NCBI RefSeq assembly: GCF_017545445.1
Contig: NZ_JAFWOM010000168.1
Location: forward strand, 17,538 to 81,537
DNA: 64,000 nt
Direction of reading: 5' to 3'
From: Fibrobacter sp.
GTDB taxonomy: Bacteria; Fibrobacterota; Fibrobacteria; Fibrobacterales; Fibrobacteraceae
The notes below the pieces were generated by a model. It made no database searches. It was not told the origin of the DNA and worked only from the letters and a program-made list of their open reading frames with translations. Of the stretch, positions 1-8,228 are shown one piece after another. The position numbers and the translations under genes were made by a program. The first letter of the stretch is position 1; each line of letters opens with the position of its first letter.

Positions 1-911
1 AGCCTTCGGAATTTGCAAAGATTGCGTACTTGATTACGATTTCGTATTGGCTTTCGAAACATCCTGTGAGTTTGTATAACTTAAAAACATTTGCTGTGCC
101 GCTTGGGCTTTTTATCGTGCCGTTCGCGTTGGTGCTGAAACAGCCGGATTTGAGCACGGCACTTGTGTTTACTGCGGTGACGCTTGTAGGATTCTTTTTT
201 GCCGGGCTTACGTTTACGGACATGTTCTTGATTTTGAGTCCAGTGCTTTCGGTGCTGTTCTCGCATTCGCAGTCGATGGTGCTGCAAGTTTTGTGGGGCG
301 TGCTGATTTGCCTTGTCGTGTTCTCCGTGTTGCGCAGGCACTTGTCCAAAAAACTTTCGGGATTGATTATCGCGACGAACATTTTGGCGGGGTACGCAAG
401 TTCAATGGTGTGGAATATGCTGGCGCCTCACCAGCAGAAACGCGTGAATACGTTCTTGGATCCGATGAGCGACCCGTTGGGCGATGGTTACCAAGTGTTG
501 CAATCACTGACGGCAATCGGAAGCGGTGGCATTCAGGGCAAGGGCTTTGGGAACGGTTCGCAGACGAATCTTTCGTTTTTGCCCGAAGAGCATACGGACT
601 TTATTTTTAGCGTGCTCGGGGAGCAGTTCGGCTTTGTCGGGTGCGCTACGATTCTTGTGCTGTTTGCTCTGTTCCTGTGGCGAGCGTCGTCGATTTGCAA
701 GACGAATGACGACCCGTTCGTGACGCTTGTGACGATGGGGGCCGCGACAATCTTTTTGTTCCACATTACGGTGAATATTGCGATGACGATTGGGCTTATG
801 CCGGTGACGGGGCTTCCACTGCCGTTCATTTCGTATGGCGGCTCGTTTGCGCTTGTGTGCATGTTCCTGGTTGGACTTTTAATGTGCATGAGATATCAGG
901 GGAATAAGTGA
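1..911 (+). CDS. rodA: Rod-shape peptidoglycan polymerase RodA (5' end off window)
   Basis: This is a SEDS-family glycosyltransferase of the inner membrane that polymerises lipid II for lateral wall growth, with a class B PBP as partner. The frame is open from base 3 and already reads PSEFAKIA, the conserved QPSE loop, so the gene starts upstream of the window. Further RodA signatures follow: QPDLSTAL, FLDPMSDPLGDGYQ, IGSGGIQGKGFGNG, FLPEEHTDFIFSV and the closing GLPLPFISYGGS. The FLPE-HTDFIF form favours RodA over FtsW. Several hydrophobic segments are visible. The stop TGA is followed at once by a short TAGACGA-type heptamer tract. Confidence 0.93.
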   Translation, partial: PSEFAKIAYLITISYWLSKHPVSLYNLKTFAVPLGLFIVPFALVLKQPDLSTALVFTAVTLVGFFFAGLTFTDMFLILSPVLSVLFSHSQSMVLQVLWGVLICLVVFSVLRRHLSKKLSGLIIATNILAGYASSMVWNMLAPHQQKRVNTFLDPMSDPLGDGYQVLQSLTAIGSGGIQGKGFGNGSQTNLSFLPEEHTDFIFSVLGEQFGFVGCATILVLFALFLWRASSICKTNDDPFVTLVTMGAATIFLFHITVNIAMTIGLMPVTGLPLPFISYGGSFALVCMFLVGLLMCMRYQGNK

Positions 912-1413
912 GAATTAGACGAGAGAACGCCGCTTCTCCACAAAGTGGATAACAGCAACTAAGGCAACAAGTTGCCAAGTTTTGTATAGCGGCTACAGAC
1001 GACAAATGCGTAAGGCGAGAGTCGCGACCATGGTTGACGCTTTGCGTCCGCAACTTCAGCTCAGCCATAAAAAATGCAAGCATTTTTTGCGGCGTTCGCT
1101 TTGTATGCTTTTGCATGGGCATGACCGAGTCCTGCATTTGGGATTAGAGCGAAGCGATAATCCAAAGACGAAAGGTGGCGACGGAGTTGTAGTAGGAAGT
1201 AGACAGTAGGCAGTAGAAAGGGGGCTTCGCGAGAATAGTCATTCTCGACCGAAGGGAGGGAATCCATACAGTTCTGATCGCAGATACGGATCTTCTTGCA
1301 TCCCCCTAACCCCTATAACCTACAACCTAAAACCTTGTTAACGAAAAATTACAGTCCAAAATCCTGAAAAAAGCGTGTTATAAAGAAGAGAAGTTTTTTA
1401 TCAGGAGGTTAAG
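912..1413. repeat. Repeat-rich intergenic region with rearranged modular repeat
   Basis: No gene is supported here. About 935-985 is a module also found at 35,528-35,580. About 996-1065 is the reverse complement of the module at 35,586-35,655, which contains ATGGCTGAGCTGAAGTTGCG. About 1066-1135 is the reverse complement of the module at 35,465-35,535, which contains the palindrome AAAAAATGCTTGCATTTTTT. TAGNNNN heptamer tracts lie at 1189-1220 and, in opposite orientation, 1301-1335. A degraded GGATCC/GGATGAC hairpin repeat lies at 1232-1270. Confidence 0.7.
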
Positions 1414-2139
1414 ATGGATTTCTTTCGGACTGTAGCTAATTTCGTTTTTGGAATGGAGTGCTTGGGGTGCGGGAACTCGTCGGAGCGGCTGGATCCGTGG
1501 CTTTGCCCTGCGTGTGCTGCGGAACTTGTGCGGGAATCGAGTTCGCCTGCGTTCCCGAACGAGGACGCATTTTGCCTTTTTCCGATGCGGCCTTTGACGC
1601 GGCGTCTGGTGCATGCGCTCAAGTACCGCAATATTCCGGGACTTGCATCGTACTTGGTGCGTCGTTCGTCGGCGGTAAAAGGGATGGTGGGGCAGGAACT
1701 TTTGATGCTCGCCCAGCCGCTTTATTTTGTGCCGGTGCCGCTCCACCATGCGAGGTATCGCGAACGCGGTTATAATCAGGCGGAACTGTTGGCGGCTGCA
1801 CTTGCGACTGCGACTGGCGGTAAGGTGTGTCGCTGGCTTAAACGCAAGACGTTCGTCGTATCGCAGACGAAACTTTCTAAGGATGAACGCGAAATGAATG
1901 TGGCGGGGGCTTTTGTTCCGAATTTCCCGCAGAAGATGATTGCACGGGGGAGTGTTGTGGTTGTCGATGATGTTTTTACGACGGGGGCGACGACTTCGGC
2001 GTGCATGGCTGCGTTCGGGGCGGACTTCGCATTGCCGTTGAAAGTTTGTACGTTACTTTACGACGAGCCTTCGACGGCGGCAGCGGACTTTGCTGCTGAT
2101 TGCCAGGCCGATTGGGACGGGCTTCGCAGTAGGCGGTAG
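1414..2139 (+). CDS. comF: ComF-family phosphoribosyltransferase-like protein
   Basis: ComF proteins take part in DNA uptake and processing during transformation in several bacteria; the exact reaction is not settled. The N-terminus has a zinc-ribbon pattern (CLGCG about residue 17, then CPAC about 33). The type I phosphoribosyltransferase signature VVVVDDVFTTGATT lies at about residues 176-189, with the family motif RERGYNQAELLA before it. Length (241 aa) is normal. ATG 1414 is chosen because AGGAGG lies 6 nt upstream (1403-1408). The last residues (LRSRR) and the stop TAG are encoded by a TAGNNNN heptamer array, so the repeat has become the end of the gene. Confidence 0.88.
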   Translation: MDFFRTVANFVFGMECLGCGNSSERLDPWLCPACAAELVRESSSPAFPNEDAFCLFPMRPLTRRLVHALKYRNIPGLASYLVRRSSAVKGMVGQELLMLAQPLYFVPVPLHHARYRERGYNQAELLAAALATATGGKVCRWLKRKTFVVSQTKLSKDEREMNVAGAFVPNFPQKMIARGSVVVVDDVFTTGATTSACMAAFGADFALPLKVCTLLYDEPSTAAADFAADCQADWDGLRSRR

Positions 2140-2213
2140 GAAGTAGGCAGTAGGAAGTAGGAAGGCGAGGATTGTCATCCTCGACCGTTAGGGAGGGGAT
2201 CCAGTGAAGTTAG
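2128..2213 (+). repeat. TAGGAAG/TAGGCAG heptamer array plus hairpin repeat
   Basis: TAG recurs every 7 bp (TAGGCGG, TAGGAAG, TAGGCAG, TAGGAAG, TAGGAAG) across the comF stop codon. It is followed by one copy, in reverse orientation, of the dispersed GGATCC...GGATGAC hairpin repeat. Confidence 0.8.
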
Positions 2214-2240
2214 GGGTAGGATGGATGAAATGAAAAACAA

Positions 2241-2264
2241 AAAAGCTCCCCGAAGGGAGCTTTT
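2241..2264 (-). terminator. Rho-independent terminator of tRNA-Ser(TGA)
   Basis: Perfect stem AAAAGCTCCC / GGGAGCTTTT with a 4-base loop (CGAA on the plus strand), followed on the minus strand by a T run. It lies directly 3' of the tRNA. Confidence 0.85.
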
Positions 2265-2266
2265 CG

Positions 2267-2347
2267 CGGAGGAAGAGGGACTCGAACCCCCAAGCCTTAC
2301 GGCGGCGGTTTTCAAGACCGCTGACTTACCAATTAGCCTATTCCTCC
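2267..2347 (-). tRNA. tRNA-Ser (anticodon TGA)
   Basis: The cloverleaf reads on the minus strand: acceptor GGAGGAA/TTCCTCC with G73, anticodon loop CTTGAAA giving TGA (reads UCA), a short type II variable arm (GCC-GTAA-GGC) and T arm GGGGG-TTCGAGT-CCCTC. No CCA is encoded. Confidence 0.95.
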
Positions 2348-2360
2348 AATTGGTGCGCAA

Positions 2361-2389
2361 AGAATAGAAAAAATGACCGTATTCGTCAA
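2361..2389 (-). promoter_or_regulatory. Sigma70-type promoter of tRNA-Ser(TGA)
   Basis: On the minus strand TTGACG (2389-2384) and TATTCT (2366-2361) are separated by 17 bp, with transcription expected to start just ahead of the tRNA. Confidence 0.7.
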
Positions 2390-2433
2390 TGATACTTTGA
2401 ATTTTGTGTGAAATTAACTATTTTTTACATGTT

Positions 2434-3627
2434 ATGAGCTACCAGGAAAACGTTACCGATCTTGGAGACGGCGAAGTTGCTGCTCTCTTATTCGAGTACA
2501 TGCCTAAAATTGCTGCCGAACATAAAACGGACAGTCTATTGGTACTTATGGCGGATTTAGGCCGGCAGATTGTTCAGGCTGACCGCTGTTCTCTTTGGCT
2601 TATCGATGAACAGAGAAACGAACTGTGGACGAAGGTTGCCCATGGTGTTGACGAACTTCGAATTCCGCTTTCTGCAGGCTTTGTTGGGTATTCCCTGAAG
2701 ACCGGACAGCCTCTTTTAGTCGATGACGCTTATCAGGATTCCAGATTCGACCGCCGAAGCGATATCAAGAGCGGTTACCATACGACATCGGTGATGACGA
2801 TGCCGTTGGAAAGCGATGACCGCGTGATGGGCGTGTTCCAGGCCATCAATAAAGTCGGGGACAACGTATTCTTCTCCAAGAAAGATCTGGAACGTCTCAA
2901 GCTCATTTCTGTTTATTCTGCGAAGACGATTGAATCGGCTATTCGTGCCGAAGCTTTGGAGCGTTATGCGAAAGAGCTGGAAATCAAGGCCGAAGAATTG
3001 AAGTCTGCGCACATGGAGCTCATTCGCATTTTGGGTGAAGTTTCTGAATTCCGCAGCCATGAAGTGGGCGACCATATTCACCGTGTTGCTGAAATTTCGT
3101 TGAAGCTGGCCCGCTACTATGGGCTTTCGTCGGAAGAACAGGAACTGATTTATTATGTGGCTCCGCTGCATGACCTTGGAAAGGTCGGCATCCCGGATAT
3201 GATTTTGAATAAGGCTGGCCGTCTCACGCCAGAAGAGTTCAGCAAGATGAAGAGCCATTCGGAAATTGGACGAACCTTGCTCCGCGAATCGAAAACGGAT
3301 TTACTTTGTATGGGCGCCGACATTGCCGGTGCTCACCATGAACGCTGGGACGGTACGGGCTACCCGGATGGTCTCAAGGGCGAACAGATTCCGCTTCCGG
3401 CCCGTATTTGTGCTGTGGCGGATGTCTTGGACGCTCTCGCAAGTCCGCGTTGCTACAAGCCGGCCTGGTCCGAAGATCGCGTGAAAGAAGAAATGAAGAA
3501 TTCTGGCGGAACGCATTTCCAGCCGGAACTCATAGACATTTTGATGGAGCATTGGGATGAATTCTACTCTTGCTACAAGCCGGGTGGAATGTTCATCAAG
3601 AAGGGACTGCTCCCGCCAGTCCAGTGA
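2434..3627 (+). CDS. GAF/HD-GYP cyclic-di-GMP phosphodiesterase
   Basis: A soluble signalling enzyme predicted to hydrolyse cyclic-di-GMP, gated by an N-terminal sensor. A GAF domain spans about residues 35-172 (CSLWLIDEQ, GFVGYSLKTGQPLLV, SVMTMPL are typical). A coiled linker leads to HD-GYP: HDLGKVGIPD at about 246, HSEIG, GAHHERWDGTGYPDGL at about 300-314, and ARICAVADVLDAL. The metal ligands and GYP loop are intact, so it should be active. ATG 2434 is taken as the start because the alternative TTG at 2404 adds a non-conserved 10 residues; neither has a clear Shine-Dalgarno. It is monocistronic, with a terminator at 3657. Confidence 0.9.
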   Translation: MSYQENVTDLGDGEVAALLFEYMPKIAAEHKTDSLLVLMADLGRQIVQADRCSLWLIDEQRNELWTKVAHGVDELRIPLSAGFVGYSLKTGQPLLVDDAYQDSRFDRRSDIKSGYHTTSVMTMPLESDDRVMGVFQAINKVGDNVFFSKKDLERLKLISVYSAKTIESAIRAEALERYAKELEIKAEELKSAHMELIRILGEVSEFRSHEVGDHIHRVAEISLKLARYYGLSSEEQELIYYVAPLHDLGKVGIPDMILNKAGRLTPEEFSKMKSHSEIGRTLLRESKTDLLCMGADIAGAHHERWDGTGYPDGLKGEQIPLPARICAVADVLDALASPRCYKPAWSEDRVKEEMKNSGGTHFQPELIDILMEHWDEFYSCYKPGGMFIKKGLLPPVQ

Positions 3628-3656
3628 TTAGAATTTAGAGATTCATTTTTTGAATT

Positions 3657-3685
3657 AAGGTGTGGCGGTGCTCACACCTTTTTGT
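3657..3685 (+). terminator. Terminator of the HD-GYP gene
   Basis: Stem AAGGTGTG (3657-3664) / CACACCTT (3673-3680) with an 8-nt loop, followed by TTTG and further Ts, about 30 bp after the stop. Confidence 0.8.
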
Positions 3686-3751
3686 TTTTGTGCGTTGTGG
3701 TTGTGAGGGCCAGATACGGGATTATGTGGGACTCCCGAAATGGGTTAAAAA

Positions 3752-3785
3752 AAAGAAAAAACCTCGATTTTCATCGAGGCTTTTT
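3752..3785 (-). terminator. Terminator of tRNA-Phe (usable in both directions)
   Basis: Stem CCTCGAT (3762-3768) / ATCGAGG (3773-3779) with a 4-nt loop, with A-rich sequence on the left and Ts on the right. On the minus strand it sits directly behind the tRNA. Confidence 0.75.
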
Positions 3786-3787
3786 CG

Positions 3788-3860
3788 TGGTTCCGATTGG
3801 AATTGAACCAACGACACGCGGATTTTCAGTCCACTGCTCTACCAACTGAGCTACAGAACC
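3788..3860 (-). tRNA. tRNA-Phe (anticodon GAA)
   Basis: Minus-strand cloverleaf: acceptor GGTTCTG/CGGAACC with A73, D arm GCTC-AGTTGGTA-GAGC, anticodon stem GTGGA/TCCGC with loop CTGAAAA (GAA), T arm GTTGG-TTCAATT-CCAAT. CCA is not encoded. Confidence 0.95.
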
Positions 3861-3874
3861 ATTTTGATGACCCA

Positions 3875-3903
3875 AAGATAGTTTAAATATCACATCTTGT
3901 CAA
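3875..3903 (-). promoter_or_regulatory. Sigma70-type promoter of tRNA-Phe
   Basis: Minus strand TTGACA (3903-3898), 17-bp spacer, TATCTT (3880-3875), 14 bp ahead of the tRNA. Confidence 0.75.
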
Positions 3904-4032
3904 GGGTAAATAGAATATTACTGTTATTTTTTTGAAAAAAAACTAAATTTATTGTCGTTGGATGGAATTATTTGGTGTCCCATGGTATTTTGCTATGGGG
4001 AAGTGTGTTCTTTTACTTTTTAGGTGGTCGTC

Positions 4033-6561
4033 GTGATTCGCACAAAAAAATGGTTTAGAGCGTCCGTTTCCCTGTTGGCGGCTTTCGGCTCGGCTTTCGT
4101 AGTCGCCTGCGCTGATGATAATGATAACGCGGTAATTGTACCGATGTCCAATGCGACTAGTACGTGTGAAGCGTTGAATAATTGCGGCTCGTCTGCAAGT
4201 GTTCTGCAAGGAAATTCTTCGAGCAGTGAGGCTGGTAGTATCAACTGGAGTCACGGCATTGATACTACGAAGGTTATTATTGGAACCGATACGCTTTGGT
4301 TTTACGATACTATTCCTCTGCCTCCGGATACATCTGTCCAGTGGGTCGGAGAGTCTGCGCTGCGCATTACGGAAATCGCTCCTCTCAACTTGGATTTCTT
4401 TGACGAAGAAGGGAAAGACCCGGCTTGGGTGGAACTTTACAACTCGAGCGATAAAGATGTGGACCTGAAGGGGTATGTCCTTATTGAAAACTTGCAGAAG
4501 CTTATCGATAAGGAAAAGAATATCCGCAAGTTCGTTTTTGGAAGCGATATCATCAAGGCGAAATCCTTTAAAGTTATCTTTTGCGACGGCAAGAACATTT
4601 CTGCTGTAAAGAGCGAAGACAAGGAAGGTCGCCATACACGTCCGCATGCGGACTGGAAGCTGGACAAAAAAGGCGGTACAGTTTATCTGTTGGATAAATT
4701 TAACGGAATCCGAGATTCGGTTGATTATCCAGAACTGACCAGCGGTGTTAGTTGGGGCATTGTCGATGGCGGCTATTGGGATTATTTTGAAAAGCCGACT
4801 CCGGAAAGGCCGAATTCGGAATCCAAGGGCTATGAAGAAATTGTTCCAGTTCCCGACATGAGTGGAATCAAGTCCGGTTTCTATAATGAGCCGTTTACTT
4901 TGAATCCTCCGGCTCTTGAAGATGGCGTGAAGCTCCGTTGCACGACGAACGGATCTGAGCCGACTGAAAATTCCCCGGAATTCAATGCTCCGATGAAGAT
5001 TGATCATAACATGGCTTTCCGTTGTGCTTCTTTCAAGAAAGGAGCTCTTTCGACCAAGGTTATCACTCGTACGTTCTTTGTTGATGAAGACCAAGTGAAA
5101 ATGCCGATTGTGGCTATCAGTGTGGATTCTAGCTTCTTCCGTCAACATTACATCAAGACGAGTTGCAGTGCTCCAAGGAATTGCCCGGATAGTGCCGGCC
5201 TCTATGCTGATGTTGAAATCCCGGTCCACGTGGAATATTTCGAGAAGGGTTCTAGCACGAAGGGTGCGACTTGGGAAAAGGATGCCGGTATTTCTTTGAT
5301 GGGTGGCTATAGCCGCTTGAACGACAAGAAGTCCGTTTCTATCCGCCTCCGCGAAGAATACGAAGATGGTAGCATCAATTATCCGTTGTTCGAAACTCGC
5401 AAGGGCGTGAACGACAAGTACAAGTCTTTCAACTTGCGCAATAACGGTAACCGTTTTGTGAGTGACTACATTGAAGATGCCATGGGTGGTGCTCTCCTCG
5501 AAGGTACTAGCGTGGATTATCAGAGAAGCCGTCAGGTGGTGGTGTTCTACAACGGTAAGTACCAAGGCATTCACGACATGCGCGAACGCTTCAACAAGCA
5601 TTATGTAGAAACGAATTACAAGATTGATGCTAATTCGGTGAACTTCATCAAGCATTTGGAAGACAAAGTAGAGGCTAGCAATGGTACGATTGACGCTTAC
5701 ATGAACATGCTTCACTTTGTGGCCACTAATGATTTCTCGGGTGAAAACAACGCCAACTATGAAAAAGTGAAGACGATGCTCGATGTGGGCAACTTGGCCG
5801 ATTACATGGCTGCTGAAATTTATATGCACAATGGTGACTGGCCGAATAACAACGTGCGTGCCTGGTCTGCACCGGAACACCCGTGGAAGTTCATGGTCTA
5901 TGACCTTGACCATGGCTTTGACTGGATGTGGGGCGTGAACGATAAGGAATTCACTCAGGAAACCAATATGTTCTCTTGGATCAAGAAGGGCGGCGGAAAC
6001 CATCCGTGCAAGGAAGAAGGCTGCTTTGCTAACCTCTATATCCAGCTCATCAAGAATCCGGAATTTAAGCGCATGTTCATTAACCGTTCTGCTGTGATGT
6101 TCAATAGCTATACGAACTTTGCTAACGTGACTAAGATCGTCAACGCTATGACGGCGACAATCGACGCTAACGAAATGACGCGCGACCTTGCTAAGTTCAA
6201 GCAGGACCAGAAGTGGTATGAAAACTCTTGCGGTCATGGATTTGACAAGTCTGGTTCTTGCATGAAGGAATGGGCTGAAAAACGCGATCCGAAAGTACTT
6301 CAGGAATATCAGGAAGAATTCGGCTTGAGCGGTACCGTTTCAGTGAGCATCAAGGCTGATGGAAACGGCGCTGTGCTCATGGAAGGCATGTCGCTTCCGA
6401 GCAAGGATTTCAAGGGCAAGTTCTTTGGCGGCGTGAAGATGGAACTCAAGGCTGTTCCGGCTGAAGGTGCTACGTTTACGGGCTGGAGCGATGGCGTGAA
6501 TGACAATCCGCGTATGGTAAACCCGACAGAAGGTGCCTCCTTTACGGCAAACTTTAAATAA
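4033..6561 (+). CDS. Lipoprotein with lamin-tail, chitobiase-like and CotH kinase domains
   Basis: A surface-exposed or periplasmic lipoprotein (842 aa). A basic N-terminus and hydrophobic segment end in the lipobox VVAC (Cys about 26). Domains in order: lamin-tail domain about 110-255 (ITEIAPL, WVELYNSSD); chitobiase/beta-hexosaminidase C-terminal-like domain about 277-352 (TNGSEPT); CotH kinase domain about 357-723, with FNLRNNGN, GKYQGIHDMRERF and the metal-loop-like VYDLDHGFDW; and an InlB B-repeat-like tail about 768-842 (FTGWSDG). CotH proteins are atypical kinases; the substrate here is unknown. GTG 4033 is chosen because AGGTGG (4022-4027) lies 5 nt upstream; GTG 4024 overlaps that site. 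Domain calls are firm, the role is inference. Confidence 0.82.
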   Translation: MIRTKKWFRASVSLLAAFGSAFVVACADDNDNAVIVPMSNATSTCEALNNCGSSASVLQGNSSSSEAGSINWSHGIDTTKVIIGTDTLWFYDTIPLPPDTSVQWVGESALRITEIAPLNLDFFDEEGKDPAWVELYNSSDKDVDLKGYVLIENLQKLIDKEKNIRKFVFGSDIIKAKSFKVIFCDGKNISAVKSEDKEGRHTRPHADWKLDKKGGTVYLLDKFNGIRDSVDYPELTSGVSWGIVDGGYWDYFEKPTPERPNSESKGYEEIVPVPDMSGIKSGFYNEPFTLNPPALEDGVKLRCTTNGSEPTENSPEFNAPMKIDHNMAFRCASFKKGALSTKVITRTFFVDEDQVKMPIVAISVDSSFFRQHYIKTSCSAPRNCPDSAGLYADVEIPVHVEYFEKGSSTKGATWEKDAGISLMGGYSRLNDKKSVSIRLREEYEDGSINYPLFETRKGVNDKYKSFNLRNNGNRFVSDYIEDAMGGALLEGTSVDYQRSRQVVVFYNGKYQGIHDMRERFNKHYVETNYKIDANSVNFIKHLEDKVEASNGTIDAYMNMLHFVATNDFSGENNANYEKVKTMLDVGNLADYMAAEIYMHNGDWPNNNVRAWSAPEHPWKFMVYDLDHGFDWMWGVNDKEFTQETNMFSWIKKGGGNHPCKEEGCFANLYIQLIKNPEFKRMFINRSAVMFNSYTNFANVTKIVNAMTATIDANEMTRDLAKFKQDQKWYENSCGHGFDKSGSCMKEWAEKRDPKVLQEYQEEFGLSGTVSVSIKADGNGAVLMEGMSLPSKDFKGKFFGGVKMELKAVPAEGATFTGWSDGVNDNPRMVNPTEGASFTANFK

Positions 6562-6638
6562 GTTAGCAACGGCATTGAAATGAAATTCGCGGCTTGGATG
6601 AAAATCCAGGTCGCTTTTTTATTTCTACATTTTGCGAT

Positions 6639-7460
6639 ATGATAAGCCCTGTGCGTAAGATGTTCGATGGCATTGCAAGCCGTTACGATTTCTTGAATCA
6701 TTTCTTGAGTTGCTATCAGGATGTGCTGTGGCGTAGGTACTGCTGCAAGTGTTTGAAAAAGATGATGGCGGTGGATGGTGCGAACGCCGTGTCGGAAAAT
6801 GCGCCGGGGTCTGTGCGGATTGCAAGGAATGCGATGGATGATGCTGAATGCGCGGCAGGTACTGCGCGGACGGTCCGCTTGCTGGATTTGTGCGGGGGCA
6901 CGGGCGATTTTGCGAATACGTTTAGGAAAATTTTTGAGGGCTCGTCATCGAAGGGGGCTGCGTGCGGCTTTAGCGTTGAGCCTGCGGTGATTGGCGACTT
7001 TTCGTACGGCATGCTGGCCGAAGTCAAACCGAAAAAAATCGATGCGTATGCGGTGCAGCTCGATGCGATGAAAATGCCGTTTGCAGAGCGTCGATTTGAC
7101 GTTATTTTGAACGGCTTTGGGATGCGTAACGTGCCCGATGCACGCGGAGCCCTGATGGAATCGTATCGCGTGCTGGATGCGGGCGGCTACCTTTGCGTTT
7201 TGGAATTTTTCTCGCCGAGAAATTTGTTCAACAAGTTCTTTTATAAAGTGCTCGCCCCGCTTTTTATCCCGGTGATGGGCGCATTCTTTAGCGGCAAGCG
7301 AGACGCCTACGAATATTTGGTGAATTCGATTATCCGCTTTTTGCCGGTCGATGAATTCTGCAAGATGGCCGAAGAATGCGGCTTTGAAGTCAAAAAAGTC
7401 AAGATGTTCGATGGCGGAATTTCGTTTGGCGTATTCTTACACAAGCCGGGGAACGCATGA
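6639..7460 (+). CDS. ubiE: Demethylmenaquinone methyltransferase (UbiE/MenG)
   Basis: Catalyses the SAM-dependent C-methylation that finishes menaquinone. The family opening is clear (VRKMFDGIASRYDFLNHFLS), then the SAM-binding loop LLDLCGGTGDF at about residue 81, NGFGMRNVPD, the post-motif ESYRVLDAGGYLCVLEF and the C-terminal tail. Between the N-terminal helix and the SAM loop there is an insertion of roughly 45 residues (about 35-80), so the protein (273 aa) is longer than usual at that point. ATG 6639 is preferred over the upstream TTG 6594, as conserved residues begin just after it. The stop overlaps ubiX by 4 nt (ATGA), implying coupled translation in a quinone operon. Confidence 0.88.
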   Translation: MISPVRKMFDGIASRYDFLNHFLSCYQDVLWRRYCCKCLKKMMAVDGANAVSENAPGSVRIARNAMDDAECAAGTARTVRLLDLCGGTGDFANTFRKIFEGSSSKGAACGFSVEPAVIGDFSYGMLAEVKPKKIDAYAVQLDAMKMPFAERRFDVILNGFGMRNVPDARGALMESYRVLDAGGYLCVLEFFSPRNLFNKFFYKVLAPLFIPVMGAFFSGKRDAYEYLVNSIIRFLPVDEFCKMAEECGFEVKKVKMFDGGISFGVFLHKPGNA

Positions 7461-8026
7461 GTCGGTTTGTGCTTGGAGTGACGGGGGCAAGCGGCAGCAT
7501 TTACGCGACCCGTACGGCGATGTACTTGCAGCGTTTTCATCATGAGGTGACGCTCATCGTGACGCACCCGGGCAAACAGGTGCTCGAGTACGAGGGCCAA
7601 AGTGCGCTTTTCGACTATTGCAAAGACGTGTGCAACGTGGATGATTTTTTTGCGGAATGCGCAAGCGGCAGTGCTGATTACGCCGGCATGGCTGTAGTGC
7701 CGTGTTCCATGGGAACGCTTGGGCGCATTGCTGCTGGTACTTCGGACAACTTGCTTGTGCGTGCGGTGGATGTTTGCCTCAAGGAACGCCGCCCGCTTGT
7801 GATTGTGCCGCGGGAAATGCCGTACAACTTAATTCATATCGAAAATATGAAACGCGTGACTTTGGCCGGTGCGGTAGTGATTTCTGCTTCGCCGCAGTTC
7901 TACAGCAAGCCTACGAGCATTGAAGAACTTGTCGATACCGTGGTCGCGAAAATTTTAAAACACTTGGGAGTGGATGCATCGCAAGTGGCAACTGTCGCAC
8001 GTGCATGGGGTGGGGAAAATGCCTGA
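7457..8026 (+). CDS. ubiX: Flavin prenyltransferase UbiX
   Basis: Makes prenylated FMN, the cofactor of UbiD-type decarboxylases. The 189-residue sequence is full length and shows GVTGASGSIYA at the N-terminus (FMN loop), VVPCSMGTLGRIAAGTSDN, LKERRPLVIVPREMP and IHIENM. It overlaps ubiE by 4 nt and is followed after 202 bp by a UbiA-type prenyltransferase. In organisms that use the futalosine route to menaquinone, UbiX-, UbiD- and UbiA-like enzymes act with UbiE/MenG; the grouping here suggests that route, but no mqnABCD gene is in the window, so this is inference. Confidence 0.92.
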   Translation: MSRFVLGVTGASGSIYATRTAMYLQRFHHEVTLIVTHPGKQVLEYEGQSALFDYCKDVCNVDDFFAECASGSADYAGMAVVPCSMGTLGRIAAGTSDNLLVRAVDVCLKERRPLVIVPREMPYNLIHIENMKRVTLAGAVVISASPQFYSKPTSIEELVDTVVAKILKHLGVDASQVATVARAWGGENA

Positions 8027-8228
8027 TGCTCAAACCTTAACTAGATCCTTCGACTACACCCTTGCGGGTTTCGCTCAGGATGACACTCGGTCGGTGAACT
8101 CGTCGAACCGCTCTCGTCTCTCGTCTGTAGGCTCGCAGAGCCGTTCTTTCGTCTCATCTACTCTCATTTCCCTAAATCACTGTTTACTAACCTCTGCCTA
8201 CTTCCTACTTCTAACTTCCTACTAAATC
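8027..8228. repeat. Hairpin repeat and heptamer arrays between ubiX and ubiA
   Basis: About 8039-8089 is a GGATCC...GGATGAC hairpin element. About 8105-8165 has TCGTCTC/TCGTCTN units. About 8180-8225 is a CTA-oriented array (CTACTTC, CTACTTC, CTAACTTC), the reverse complement of the TAGGAAG type. No gene is seen. Confidence 0.75.

Noticed and set aside
826..1137. Short frames near 1 kb and 35.5 kb whose products share peptides such as MAELKLRT
   Set aside because: The similarity comes from a shared DNA repeat whose modules are rearranged; frames are not preserved across the modules.
3949..6237. A 762-codon open frame on the minus strand opposite the CotH lipoprotein gene
   Set aside because: The plus-strand gene has clear domains and a lipobox; the antisense product has no recognisable motif and is explained by codon bias of the sense gene.
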